Shown piece by piece: positions 23,513 to 33,100 of a stretch of 64,000 nt of DNA. The DNA lies in the NCBI GenBank assembly GCA_046347155.1, contig JAXMGT010000002.1:1-64000 (forward strand). Reading direction: 5' to 3'. How positions within the stretch are numbered: the first letter of the stretch is position 1; each line of letters starts with the position of its first letter. A model generated the notes under the pieces. That model saw nothing but the letters and a program-made list of their open reading frames with translations, searched no databases and had not been told where the DNA came from. The stretch comes from RPQJ01 sp046347155. Lineage in GTDB: Bacteria; Pseudomonadota; Gammaproteobacteria; Steroidobacterales; Steroidobacteraceae. The translations under genes and the position numbers were made by a program.

Positions 23513-25021
23513 CTACAGCGTGAGCGCCGTGTAGGCGATCAGCCCGAGCGCAGTGATCACCAGGCAGAACAGGTAGGCGATGCCGAGCGCGCCGAACTTC
23601 AGGAATGTAACGACACGGCCCTGGCCGTAGACGCGGCGCATCGCCACGTACAGATAGGCCGGCGCGTAGAGCGCCAGCGCGAATGTCATCGAACCGCCGA
23701 CGACCAGCGCACCCTTCGCGTAGGCCGAGCCCGGGGCCAGCCAGGCGGAATGCTGCACCAGCAGGATCACGAGCCCGGCCAGGAAGAAGAACGCGTGGTA
23801 GTGCACGACGAACAGCAGGTGCTCGACGAAGTAGCGACCGGAGCCGAGGTACAGCACGAACATCACGGCGGCGATCAGTGGCAGGAAGATGAACATCATC
23901 TTCGGCACGTTCTGCACCAGCGCGCGACCGTAGCTCGGCGTGTCGGCCCACACCTTCGAGCACGCCTGGCGCAGCCGTGGTGCGTAGTCCTGGGTCCAGG
24001 GCCCGAGTTCGACGTGGAGCTGGTCCGAGGTGCACGGGTCCTCGAGCACCGACTTCACCGCGCCGAGCTTCTCGGGCGGCATCGTCGCGAGCTTGGTCTC
24101 GAGTTCGCGGCGCGCCTGCGCCCGGTCCTTCTCCGGCACGCGCTTCACGATCGCGTCCACGAGCTTCTCGGTCTCGGCGTCGAGGCGGACCGGTGCCGGC
24201 TTCGCCGCCGCCGCGGGGGCCTTGGCGACGGCGCCGGTCGCGGGCGTGCCTCCGTCCTGCGTTCCCTGCGCGGTCTTCGCGGCCCCGCCGGCGGCACCGT
24301 CTGCCGGCGGCGATTCGCCCGGGCCGATCTGGAAATTCGTCCCGCCGTCCTTGTCGACGTTGAAGTGCACGACCGAGCCCGGGTCGCTGCCGAACGTCGC
24401 CACGACGAAGAACGCGACGCTGAGCAGCAGGTACATCCTGAACGGCGGCGTGTAGCTCGCCCGCTTGCCGCGCAGGTAGTCGATCGTGAGCCTGCCGGGC
24501 TGGAACGCGAGAGGTCGCAGCGTCCGCCAGATCCGCGCGTCCCAGTCGAGCACGTCATCGAGCAGGTCGCGCGTCAGGCCCCACAGCGACAGCACGCGCA
24601 CCCGGGCGCGCTGGCCGCAGTGGGAGCAGTGCTGGCCGGTGAGCACCTCGCCGCAGTTGAGGCAGTTCTCGGTCGAGACCTTGCCGCGGATGAATTCCTC
24701 GCGGTGCGAGAGCACGCGGCGACTCGCCGTGTAGCGGTCGCCGAACAACCGGTCGCCGGATTCCCGGAGCCGCGGCGCGTGGTTCGCCAGGTAGTCGTCG
24801 AGCGAGGCCTGGTCGCGGAGCCGGTACTGCACGGTCCGCCGGACCCGTCCGGCCGGGGGCGCCGGGTCGACGAGGATCTCGGCCGAGAGGAAGCCCGGGA
24901 ACTGCATCACGTCGGCGACGTGGTCGCGCAGCCAGGTGTCGAACGGCCCCTCGATCGCCGCCTCGGCGTCGAGGTCCACCGCGTACACGACGTCGCCGGC
25001 GCTCGGGAGGATCTCGGTCAC
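23513..25021 (-). CDS. DUF4286-zinc ribbon-DUF3667 membrane protein
   Basis: A 502-residue protein. The first ~100 residues resemble DUF4286 (VVYAVDLDAEAAIEGPFDTWL, FPGFLSAEILV), followed by a four-cysteine zinc ribbon (CLNCGEVLTGQHCSHCGQ, about 119-136). A DUF3667 membrane region follows (LTRDLLDDVLDWDARIWRTL, PGRLTIDYLRGKRASY, FRMYLLLSVAFFVVATF). The remainder includes a long polar insertion and at least four more transmembrane helices. DUF3667 proteins are of unknown function. GTG/ATG choice: ATG 25021 gives the complete DUF4286 start. It lies five bases after the MFS gene on the same strand and may share its transcript. Confidence 0.75.
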   Translation of the reverse strand: MTEILPSAGDVVYAVDLDAEAAIEGPFDTWLRDHVADVMQFPGFLSAEILVDPAPPAGRVRRTVQYRLRDQASLDDYLANHAPRLRESGDRLFGDRYTASRRVLSHREEFIRGKVSTENCLNCGEVLTGQHCSHCGQRARVRVLSLWGLTRDLLDDVLDWDARIWRTLRPLAFQPGRLTIDYLRGKRASYTPPFRMYLLLSVAFFVVATFGSDPGSVVHFNVDKDGGTNFQIGPGESPPADGAAGGAAKTAQGTQDGGTPATGAVAKAPAAAAKPAPVRLDAETEKLVDAIVKRVPEKDRAQARRELETKLATMPPEKLGAVKSVLEDPCTSDQLHVELGPWTQDYAPRLRQACSKVWADTPSYGRALVQNVPKMMFIFLPLIAAVMFVLYLGSGRYFVEHLLFVVHYHAFFFLAGLVILLVQHSAWLAPGSAYAKGALVVGGSMTFALALYAPAYLYVAMRRVYGQGRVVTFLKFGALGIAYLFCLVITALGLIAYTALTL

Positions 25022-25025
25022 GGGA

Positions 25026-26279
25026 CTAGGTTAGCAAACCGCGCTCCTGCGTCCGGCGGCCGTCCGCCCACAGGAGCAGCGCGAAGACCGCGCCGAGCAG
25101 GCTCGCCAGCCCGAAGAACTCCATCATCGGCAGGTAGCCGGCCGGGTTCGCGGCGCTCGCGCCGGCACGGTCGTTCAGCCAGCCCGCCGCGAGGTTCGCG
25201 CCGGCGATGCCGGCGTTCTGCACGACCCACATCAGGCCGAGCGCCGTGCCGAACCGCTGGGCCGGGACCAGCCGGCTCGCCAGCGGCCACATGACGGCCG
25301 GCACCATCGAGTAGCTGACGCCGATCAGCACCGTGGCGATCCACAGGCTCCAGTCGGTCCAGGCCGTGATTGCGAGTGCGACCGGGAGGAGCAGCGCACC
25401 GAAGAGCAGCAGTCCCGTGTAGCGCTGCGTGCGGTCGCAGAGCCAGCCGAACGCCGGCGTGGCAAACAGCGCCGCGAGGAACACGTAGCTGTTCATCGCG
25501 CCCGCGTCGGCGAGCACCAGCCCGTGTGCGTGCTGGAAGTACTTGATCGAGAACGTGCTGCGGAACGCGAGGATCACCGCGTACCAGAGCACGCAGAGCG
25601 TGAGCAGGTACCAGTACGGCCGGCCGAACGCGAGCACGTCGGCGAGCGTGATCCGCGGGTGGGACTCGCGCGCACCCCTGGCCGTACGGTCGCGCCCCAG
25701 GTCGCAGCGCCAGTACGCCAGTGCCGCGACCATCCCGCCCGCGGCCATCGCCGCGGCGATCTCGAGCGGGGGTTGCCAGCCGGCCGCGTACGCGCCCGAA
25801 AACCAGCTCGGCGACATGTCCGCGGCCCACGACCCCAGGCGGCCGACCGCGAGCGTGAGCGCCATCGCGAACGCGACGCTGCCGCCGGCGAACCAGTCCA
25901 CGGCCGCGACCGTCACCGCGATGTTCTGCGTCTCGGCGCCGATGCCGAACAGCAGTCGGCCGGTGGCCGTCGCCGTGAAGTCGCCTCCGAACGCCGTCAG
26001 CAGCGCGCCGGCGAGACAGATCGCGCCGCTCCAGAGCAGCATCTGCCCGGCGCCGTAGCGGTCCACCATCAGGCCGCCGACCAGCACCAGCACGACGTTG
26101 GGCAGGCTGTAGATCGCGTTCAGCAGCCCGATCTGGGTATCCGAAAACCCGCGCTGCCGCTGGAGCAGGTCGGCGACGGGGCCGATCGAGTCATAGACGT
26201 AGGAATTGCCGAAGAAGACCGCCGCGATCAGCCCGAGCACGATCCACGGCATGTAGCGTCCCTGCACGGGCTCGGGCAT
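25026..26279 (-). CDS. MFS transporter
   Basis: A 417-residue major facilitator with about 12 transmembrane helices. It has two six-helix halves (MPWIVLGLIAAVFFGNSYVYDSIG at the start; PYWYLLTLCVLWYAVILAF opening the second half) and the loop 2-3 motif GGLMVDRYGAGQM, a version of the MFS A motif. No binding residues identify the substrate; the pattern is like nitrate/oxalate-type or uncharacterised MFS. The start ATG 26279 has GGAGG upstream. It follows the KimA-like gene after 17 bases, suggesting a polycistronic transcript 28276-23513. Confidence 0.85.
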   Translation of the reverse strand: MPEPVQGRYMPWIVLGLIAAVFFGNSYVYDSIGPVADLLQRQRGFSDTQIGLLNAIYSLPNVVLVLVGGLMVDRYGAGQMLLWSGAICLAGALLTAFGGDFTATATGRLLFGIGAETQNIAVTVAAVDWFAGGSVAFAMALTLAVGRLGSWAADMSPSWFSGAYAAGWQPPLEIAAAMAAGGMVAALAYWRCDLGRDRTARGARESHPRITLADVLAFGRPYWYLLTLCVLWYAVILAFRSTFSIKYFQHAHGLVLADAGAMNSYVFLAALFATPAFGWLCDRTQRYTGLLLFGALLLPVALAITAWTDWSLWIATVLIGVSYSMVPAVMWPLASRLVPAQRFGTALGLMWVVQNAGIAGANLAAGWLNDRAGASAANPAGYLPMMEFFGLASLLGAVFALLLWADGRRTQERGLLT

Positions 26280-26296
26280 CCGTCCTCCGGTCTTCG

Positions 26297-28276
26297 TCAG
26301 GCCGGTTGCTCTCGCAGCATCACCGGCAGTATCACGAGTTCGATGCCGCGGTCGTTCAGGAGGCGTTGCATCGCGAATGGCGTCTCGCTGTGCAGCCAGC
26401 GGTTCCACCAGTGATCCGACTCGAGCACCACCCGGCTCGAGAAGAATACAGAGTTCGGGAACTGTTCGCGCGCCTCGAGCGACAGGCGCTCGAGTTCGAC
26501 GCGACGGTCGCTCGCGTAGCCGTCGTACCAGCGCGCCCCGCGGCCCCTGTGCTGCGAGTAGTTGACGAGCACGTCGAGTGTCGCGCGGGTCTCGTACTGC
26601 AGCGTGCGCAGCGCCTGGTCGCTGCCGTAGGACTCGGTGTCGACGGTCCCGACGCTGATGAAGACGTGGTTCCGGAAGTGGCCGGGCAGCAGTGCCTCGA
26701 CCCGGTCGATCGTGTGGAGCCCGAGCCCGCGGTTCGCGCTCACCAGGAAGATCGCCGTCGGCGCCGCCGGGTCGAGCGGGGGTTCGCCGCCCGGGAGCGG
26801 CTGCAGGTTCCATCGGCGTGTGCGGCCGAGCGCGCCGATCATCGCCCGGACGCGGGAGTAGTGGCGGCGGATCATCAGGCCGGTCACGACCACGCAGGAG
26901 GTGATCACGAGCGTCACGCTGCCGCCCTGCAGGAAACGCTCGACCACGATGATCACCAGGATCGCGCTCGTGACGAGCAGCGCGAACGCGGACAGCGCGA
27001 GGCGTCGCCGGGCGCCCTCGACGTCGCGGCGCTGCTTCCACCAGAAAAGCGTGAGCCCGGCGAGCGACAGCGTGAACGTGATGAACACGTTGACCGTGTA
27101 GAGCACCACCAGCAACCCGACGTAGCCGCGGGTCCACAGCAGGATCGCAAGCGAGGCGATGCCCATCAGCAGCACGCCGTTGCGCGTCACGAGGCGCGAG
27201 GACAGCGCGCTGAACTGGTTCGGTGCCCACCGGTCCACGGCCATGTTGGCGAGCACCGCGGGCCCGCCCAGGAAGCCGGTGTTCGCCGCGACGAAGAGCA
27301 GCGAGCCCTCGAACGCGAGCGTCGCGACCAGCAGCCCGTTCGACGCCCCGCCCGACAGCCCGAGGCTCGCGATGATCTCGCGGAACACCGTCGCATTCAG
27401 CGTCTCGTGCGTCTGCACGGGTGCCACGTCCCAGAGCAGGTAGAGCAGGATGATCCCGCCCGCGGTCACCGACAGCGACAGCGCCATCATGAACATCGTC
27501 CACTTGCCGGTCCGGACGCGCGGTTCCTTCAGCATGTTGATGTTGTTCGACACCGCCTCGATGCCGGTGTAGGTGCCGCCGCCGAGCGAGTAGGCCTTCA
27601 GCATCACGGCGATCACGAACAGCCACCCGGCCTGGTCGGCGAACTCGCCCGTCTCGCGCACCGACTGCGCGATCTCGGCGTGCAGCTCGTCGCCGTGGCT
27701 CGCGATGCCGTAGACGATGAGCGCCAGGTGCGTGATCACGAAGCCGAGGAAGATCGGTGCGAGCACGCGGATCGACTCCCGTGCGCCGCGCAGGTTCAGG
27801 TAGATGAGCAGCACCAGCACCGCGACCTCGACCTCGAGCTTCACGGCCTGGTGCACGGCGGGCAGCAGGCTGAAGAGCGCATCCACGCCGCTCGCGACCG
27901 AGATCGCGATCGTGAGCACGTAGTCGACGATGAGTGCCGAGCCCGCGACCAGCCCCGGATAGGGGCCGAGCAGCCGCGAGGCGACCTTGTAGCCGCCGCC
28001 GCCGTTCGGGAACAGCTCGATGACCTGGTTGTAGGCGAGCGAGATCAGGAACACCGTGAACGCGGTCGCGACCGCGAGGTAGATCGCGAGGTCGCTGTAG
28101 CGGCCGAGCGCCATGAAGGCTTCGGCCGGTCCGTACGCCGAGGAGGAGAGCCCGTCGGCGCCGATGCCGATCCAGGCGAGGAACGCCGCGAGCGCGATGT
28201 GCTTGCGCGTCTCGGGCGACAGCGGGTCGCGGGGCGGCCCGAACACGACGTCGCGGACGCGACGCTTCTCAAGCAC
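26297..28276 (-). CDS. APC-superfamily permease, KimA-like potassium transporter
   Basis: A 659-residue permease. About 12 transmembrane helices occupy residues 25-465, followed by a ~190-residue cytoplasmic C-terminal domain of universal-stress-like fold (TAIFLVSANRGLGLHTIDRVE, VFISVGTVDTESYG). This fits the KimA/YdaO high-affinity potassium transporter family rather than ordinary amino-acid permeases. Conserved permease segments include LAWIGIGADGLSSSAYGPAEAF near helix 1 and ELFPNGGGGYKVASRLLGP. In Firmicutes KimA is controlled by c-di-AMP; here that ligand is unlikely. The start is ATG 28276. Confidence 0.8.
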   Translation of the reverse strand: MLEKRRVRDVVFGPPRDPLSPETRKHIALAAFLAWIGIGADGLSSSAYGPAEAFMALGRYSDLAIYLAVATAFTVFLISLAYNQVIELFPNGGGGYKVASRLLGPYPGLVAGSALIVDYVLTIAISVASGVDALFSLLPAVHQAVKLEVEVAVLVLLIYLNLRGARESIRVLAPIFLGFVITHLALIVYGIASHGDELHAEIAQSVRETGEFADQAGWLFVIAVMLKAYSLGGGTYTGIEAVSNNINMLKEPRVRTGKWTMFMMALSLSVTAGGIILLYLLWDVAPVQTHETLNATVFREIIASLGLSGGASNGLLVATLAFEGSLLFVAANTGFLGGPAVLANMAVDRWAPNQFSALSSRLVTRNGVLLMGIASLAILLWTRGYVGLLVVLYTVNVFITFTLSLAGLTLFWWKQRRDVEGARRRLALSAFALLVTSAILVIIVVERFLQGGSVTLVITSCVVVTGLMIRRHYSRVRAMIGALGRTRRWNLQPLPGGEPPLDPAAPTAIFLVSANRGLGLHTIDRVEALLPGHFRNHVFISVGTVDTESYGSDQALRTLQYETRATLDVLVNYSQHRGRGARWYDGYASDRRVELERLSLEAREQFPNSVFFSSRVVLESDHWWNRWLHSETPFAMQRLLNDRGIELVILPVMLREQPA

Positions 28277-28304
28277 GGCGATGTTTGCGCGGTGGTGGGG
28301 TGGG

Positions 28305-28337
28305 CCGGGCGGCGCGGCCTCGCGGCCGGCCGCCCGG
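28305..28337. terminator. GC-rich hairpin downstream of mdh
   Basis: The arms CCGGGCGGC (28305-28313) and GCCGCCCGG (28329-28337) enclose a second perfect 5-bp stem, CGGCC TCGC GGCCG (28315-28328), with one bulged base. The hairpin lies just past the mdh stop (minus strand) and before the KimA-like gene. There is no U tract, so it may terminate inefficiently or protect the mRNA end. Confidence 0.4.
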
Positions 28338-28345
28338 GCGATCGG

Positions 28346-29323
28346 TCAGATCAGGTCCTTGACGCCGTCGCGCTCCTCGAGGAGCTCCTTGTGCGTCGCG
28401 TCCATCCGGCCGCGGCTGAACTCGTTCACCGCGAGGCCCTGCACGATCTGGTAGTCGCCGTTCGCGCAGGTGACCGGGTATCCATAGATCACGCCGGCCG
28501 GGATGCCGTAGCTGCCGTCCGACGGCACGGCCATGCTCACCCAGTCGCCGGCCGCGGTGCCGTGCATCCAGGTGTGGAAGTGGTCGATCGCCGCCGAGGC
28601 CGCCGAGGCGGCCGAGGAGGCGCCGCGCGCCTTGATGATGGCCGCGCCGCGCTGCTGCACGGTCGGGATGAACTCGGACTTGTACCAGGCGTCGTCGACG
28701 AGCGAGAGCGCGGGTTTGCCCTTGACGGTGGCGTGGTGGAGGTCCGGGTATTGCGTGGCCGAGTGGTTGCCCCAGATGACCACCTTGCGCAGGTCCGTCG
28801 TGTGGGTGCCGGTCTTTTCCGCGAGCTGCGAGAGTGCGCGGTTGTGGTCGAGGCGCACCATCGCGGTGAAGTTGCGCGGGTTGAGGCCGGGCGCATTGCG
28901 GCTCGCGATCAACGCGTTCGTGTTGGCCGGGTTGCCGACGACGAGCACGCGCACGTTGCGGTCGGCGACTTTGTCGAGCGCCTTGCCCTGCGCCGAGAAG
29001 ATCTGGGCGTTCGCGAGCAGCAGGTCCTTGCGTTCCATGCCGGGGCCGCGCGGGCGGGCACCGACGAGCAGCGCGTGGTGGCAGTCACGGAACGCGACCG
29101 TCGCGTCGTCCGTCGCGATGACCCTGTTCAGGGTGGGAAATGCGCAGTCGGCGAGTTCCATGACGACGCCCTGCAGTGCGCCGAGCGCGGGCGTGATCTC
29201 GAGCAGGTGCAGGTTCACGGGCTGATCGGGGCCGAGCATCTGGCCCGAGGCCACCCGGAAGGCGAGTGCGTAGCCGATCTGGCCAGCCGCGCCGGTGATG
29301 GCGACGTTCACTGGGGTCTTCAT
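28346..29323 (-). CDS. mdh: Malate dehydrogenase
   Basis: A 325-residue NAD-dependent malate dehydrogenase of the TCA cycle, of the bacterial/cytosolic MDH group rather than the E. coli mitochondrial-like group. Seen: Rossmann motif VNVAITGAAGQIGYALAFRV (residues 5-24), the mobile loop with substrate arginines ARPRGPGMERKDLL, VLVVGNPANTNALI, the LDHNRAL substrate-binding segment and the catalytic His in WGNHSATQYPD. The start ATG 29323 and length match the family. It is transcribed from the 417-base spacer shared with the small ORF at 29522. Confidence 0.96.
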   Translation of the reverse strand: MKTPVNVAITGAAGQIGYALAFRVASGQMLGPDQPVNLHLLEITPALGALQGVVMELADCAFPTLNRVIATDDATVAFRDCHHALLVGARPRGPGMERKDLLLANAQIFSAQGKALDKVADRNVRVLVVGNPANTNALIASRNAPGLNPRNFTAMVRLDHNRALSQLAEKTGTHTTDLRKVVIWGNHSATQYPDLHHATVKGKPALSLVDDAWYKSEFIPTVQQRGAAIIKARGASSAASAASAAIDHFHTWMHGTAAGDWVSMAVPSDGSYGIPAGVIYGYPVTCANGDYQIVQGLAVNEFSRGRMDATHKELLEERDGVKDLI

Positions 29324-29464
29324 GAGTCTCTCCGCTTATGGTCCTGGACCCGCGGGCGTTCGACGGGAGGCCCCGGGCGGGGTCCGACGTGCGGCGGGAC
29401 CGCGATTCTACCGCCATCCCGCCCTGGCCCCCCTCAGGACTAACAGGGGGCTTGCGTTTGTATT

Positions 29465-29488
29465 GGTGTTGTAGTTAACTATATCACC
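29465..29488. promoter_or_regulatory. 24-bp imperfect dyad upstream of the small ORF
   Basis: Ten of twelve positions are symmetric across GGTGTTGTAGTTAACTATATCACC split at its centre, with a perfect 10-bp core TAGTTAACTA at 29472-29481. It overlaps the -10 region (TAACTA/TATAT) of a promoter whose -35 may be TTGCGT at 29452. It looks like an operator, perhaps for the nearby GntR protein. In the rest of the mdh-to-GntR spacer I see only the small ORF and the second dyad. Confidence 0.5.
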
Positions 29489-29521
29489 ATCACGTTTTGA
29501 CACGCAGGGAGCGCTGCAGGG

Positions 29522-29677
29522 ATGACGGCGGGTAGCAGGTTTCTGGCAACCATCCTGGCATGGACCGCCTGGATCATTGCCGGTTTGTCGGTCGCGTCGG
29601 GACCGTTGGCGAAACAGGCCATCACGCCAACGGTCCCCGGCGCGGCTGTCACCGCCGCCGCGCCGACCCTCAAGTGA
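29522..29677 (+). CDS. Small hypothetical exported or membrane protein, 51 aa
   Basis: A 51-codon ORF, ATG to TGA, with GGGAG ten bases upstream and a plausible AT-rich promoter with a dyad ahead of it. The peptide has a basic start (MTAGSRF), a hydrophobic helix (LATILAWTAWIIAGLSVASG, residues 8-27) and a small Ala/Pro/Thr-rich tail ending TLK. This suggests a signal anchor or short membrane protein. I do not recognise a family. It lies 63 bases before the GntR gene on the same strand, so the two may be one regulated unit. Confidence 0.45.
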   Translation: MTAGSRFLATILAWTAWIIAGLSVASGPLAKQAITPTVPGAAVTAAAPTLK

Positions 29678-29698
29678 GCACGGAGGGCGGCCCTGGGT

Positions 29699-29721
29699 GT
29701 TCTGCTACAGTAGAGCAGCAC
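29699..29721. promoter_or_regulatory. Dyad over the GntR gene promoter
   Basis: CTGCT (29702-29706) and AGCAG (29714-29718) are inverted around ACAGTAG, with further symmetric bases on both sides. The site ends 19 bases before the GntR ATG and contains a TACAGT -10-like element. It is a likely autoregulatory operator of YtrA type. Confidence 0.5.
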
Positions 29722-29740
29722 AGCACCTGAACCGCGCCGA

Positions 29741-30103
29741 ATGGACGCCCACTGGAACGACGGCCAGCCGATCTACCGCCAGCTCCGCGACAAGGTCGTG
29801 GCGATGATCCTCGAGGGAACCCTCTCCGACGGGGACGCCCTGCCGTCCGTGCGCAGCGTCGCGGCTGAGTTCGCGCTGAACCCGCTCACGGTGCTGAAGG
29901 GTTACCAGCAGCTCGTCGACGAGGGCCTCGTCGAGAAGCGTCGCGGTCGGGGCATGTTCGTGACGAATGGCGCGCGGACCGAGTTGCTGAAGGGCGAGCG
30001 CCAGCGCTTCCTCGAGCACGAGTGGCCCCGGATCGCCGCGACGATCGAGCGGCTCGGATTCGACGCCGCCGACCTGCTGAAGAAGACGAACGGCGGCGCC
30101 TGA
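29741..30103 (+). CDS. GntR-family regulator, YtrA subfamily
   Basis: A 120-residue DNA-binding protein: an N-terminal winged helix (PIYRQLRDKVVAMILEGTLSDGDALPSVRSVA, about 10-41, with GYQQLVDEGLVEKRRGRGMFV) and a short helical C-terminal tail rather than a large ligand domain. That is characteristic of the YtrA subfamily, whose members usually repress a nearby ABC transporter operon and themselves. No ABC transporter lies beside it; only the small ORF upstream and the convergent efflux operon (its acrB-type stop abuts this stop) are adjacent. The start is ATG 29741. Confidence 0.88.
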   Translation: MDAHWNDGQPIYRQLRDKVVAMILEGTLSDGDALPSVRSVAAEFALNPLTVLKGYQQLVDEGLVEKRRGRGMFVTNGARTELLKGERQRFLEHEWPRIAATIERLGFDAADLLKKTNGGA

Positions 30104-33100
30104 TCAGTCCGCGCCGGACTTTGCCGCCACCGACGGCGGCAGCACCTTGTACATCACCGGCGTCACGAGCCGCCCGATCAGCGTCGACGACAGCAATCCG
30201 CCGATGATCACGATCGCGAGCGGCGAGTAGAGTCCCGAACCCTGCACCGCGAGCGGCAGCAGGCCGCCGACCGCGGTCGCCGACGTGAGCAGGATCGGCA
30301 GGAAGCGGATCTCGCCGGCCCGCGTGATCGCCTCGTCGAGCGCCACGCCCTGTTCCCGCAGCTGGTTCGTGAAGTCGACGAGCAGGATCGAGTTCTTGAT
30401 CTCGATGCCGATCAGCGCAATGAGCCCGATCATCGCCGTGAACGACAGCGTGTAACCGGTGACGAGCAGCGCGAGGAGGCCGCCGGCGACGCCGAGCGGG
30501 ATCACCCCGGCGACGATCAGCATCGAGCGGAAGCTCCCGAACTCGAGGATCAGCACCGCGAGGATCCCGAAAACCGCGACCAGGATCGCGGGGCCCATGC
30601 CGCCAAAGCTCTCCTGCCGAGCCTCGAGCTCGCCACCGACCCGGAGCCCGTAACCGTCCGGCAGGCCCATCGCCTCGAGCCTTTTCACGACGTCGCGGGT
30701 CACCTGCTCGGTGTTGTAGCCGTCGACCGTGTAGGCAGTGAGGCGCACCTCGCGGACGCGGTCGTGGCGCTCGATGACGCTCGCCGCGGCCGAGAACTCC
30801 GGGGCGGAGATCTGCCGGAGCGGCACCGCACGCCCGGACATCGAGGACACCTCGATCAGCCCGAGGGCGTCGAGCGTCTGGCGCCCCTGCATCGGCAGGC
30901 GCAGCACGATGTCGTGCTCGTCGCCGTCCGGCTCCCGGTAGCTGCCGGCCGGCAGCCCCGCGACCGCGGCGCGCACGGTCCGGTCCGCCTCCGCCGGCGG
31001 CACGCCGAACATCGCCGCCTTCTCGGGGTCGATCCGCAGGTCGATGTCGGTGCGCGGCCGCCTGAGCGGGTTGTCGACGTTGCGGGTGCCGGGCGTCGCG
31101 GCGATCGCGGTCTCGGCCTTCGCCGCAAGTTCACGGAGCCGCACGAGGTCCGGGCCCGCGATCGAGATCTCGATCGGCGCGTTGATCGGCGGACCGTTCG
31201 TGAACTGCTCGACGAGGATCTTCGCGCCCGGGTAGCCGGCGAACGTCCGGCGCATGCCCTCGAGCAGCTGCGGGCTGCGGCGCGGATCGAACTCGACGAG
31301 TTCGGCGAACACCTCGGCGACGTGGGCGCTCGTCTCCTCCGGGAAGGTGTTGTAGTAGATCCGCGGGTTGCCGTGGCCGACATTCGCGAACCAGTGCTTC
31401 ACCTCGGGGTGCTTCGCGAGTTCCCCCTCGACGTAGCGGACCGCGCGGTCCGTGTCGGCGAGGCTCGAGCCGTCCGGCGTCTCGATCGTCACGTGGAACT
31501 GCGGGATGTCCGCGCTCGGGAACACGCTGAATCCGATCACCGGCACGAGCGCGATCGCGGCGAACGCGAAGGCGGCGGCCGCGAGGAGCGTGCGACGCGG
31601 CCAGGCGAGCGCCACCCGCAGCGCCGGTGCGTAGATCCCGTGGATCACCGACATCAGGCGCCTGAGCGCCCGGTTGCCCTCGCCCTCGTGGCCCTCGGGC
31701 TGGAGCATCCGGCTCGCGAGGAACGGGATCACCGTCAGCGCGACGAACAGCGACGCGAGCACCGTGTAGAGCACGGCGGCCGGCAGCGAACGGATGAAGA
31801 TGCCGGCGCCCTCCGGCAGGAACAGCAGCGGCAGGAACGCAAACAGCAGCGTCGCCGTGCAGCCGAGCACCGCGAGCGCGATCTGGTCCGTCGCGGCGAT
31901 CGCGGCCTCGACCCGCGAATAGCCTTCGCGCATGAAGCGCGCGATGTTCTCGACGACGACGATCGAGTCGTCGACGAGCAGGCCGAGCGCGAGCACGAAG
32001 CCGGCGATCGACAGCTGGTTGAGCGAGAAGCCGGTGTAGTAGAGCAACGACAGGCCGATCGCGAGCGACAGCGGGATCGAGATCATCACGACGGCCGAGG
32101 CGCGCAATCCGAGCGGCAGCAGCGTGAGCAGCACGAGCGCGATCGCGACCGCGAAATCGATCCCGAGGCGGGACAGCCGGTGGGCGACATTGCGCGACTG
32201 GTCGAAGCCCCGCTCGAGCCGCACGCCCTCGGGCAGCCGGCGCTCGAATTCGTCGAGCCTCGCGTAGATGGCGTCGCGCACCGCGAACACGTTCACGCGG
32301 TCCTTCGCGTTCGCCGTCACGAACGCCGCGCGCTCGCCCTTGAACCGGCCCACGTAGGTCTCTTCGCCGCTGGCCCACGAGACGTCCGCGACGTCGGCGA
32401 CCCGCACGACGCGCCCGTCGCGGCTCGCGACGACGGTGTCCTGGATCTCGCCGAGCGAATCGTAGCCGCCGGAGGTCTTCAGGTTGAACTTGCGCAGGCC
32501 GACGTCGACCGCGCCGCCGGGCACCGTGGCGTTCCCGCCGCGGATCGCCTGCTCGACCTGCGTCAGCGTGACACCGGCCCGCCCCATCCGCTCGAGGTCC
32601 ACGGACACGCGCACCTCGGGCTCGGGCACCGCCCACCACTTGCTGCTGCGCACGCCGGGCACCGTCTCGAGCGAGTCGCTCAGCTCCTCGGCCAGCTTCT
32701 TGAGTTCGCGGTCGGGGAGGTCGCGGCTCACGAGCGCGAGCTGCACGACGTTCACCTGGCCGGAGCCGGCCTTGCGGACCTCGATCGACGCGAGGCCCGG
32801 CGGCAGGTCGCCGCGTATCCGGTTCACCTCGCGCACGACCTCGTCGTACTTCTCGTCCGCGTCCGTGTGCCAGTGGAACTCCGGCTGCACGACGCCCACG
32901 CCGTCCATCGACACGCTGTCCATGCGCTTCAGGTCGTCGAGTTCGCTGATCGCGTCCTCGATCGGGTCGACGACCAGCCGCTCGATGTCCACCGGGTCGG
33001 CGCCCGGGTACACGACGACGACGGTCGGCACCGGGACCGGGAACTCCGGGTCCTCGGAGCGCGGGATCCCGACGAGCGAGCTCACGCCCATCGCGATCAG

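Noticed and set aside
26306..29443. 1045-codon plus-strand reading frame across the KimA-like and mdh genes
   Set aside because: It is a shadow spanning two well-supported minus-strand genes and their spacer, with biased composition and no motif.
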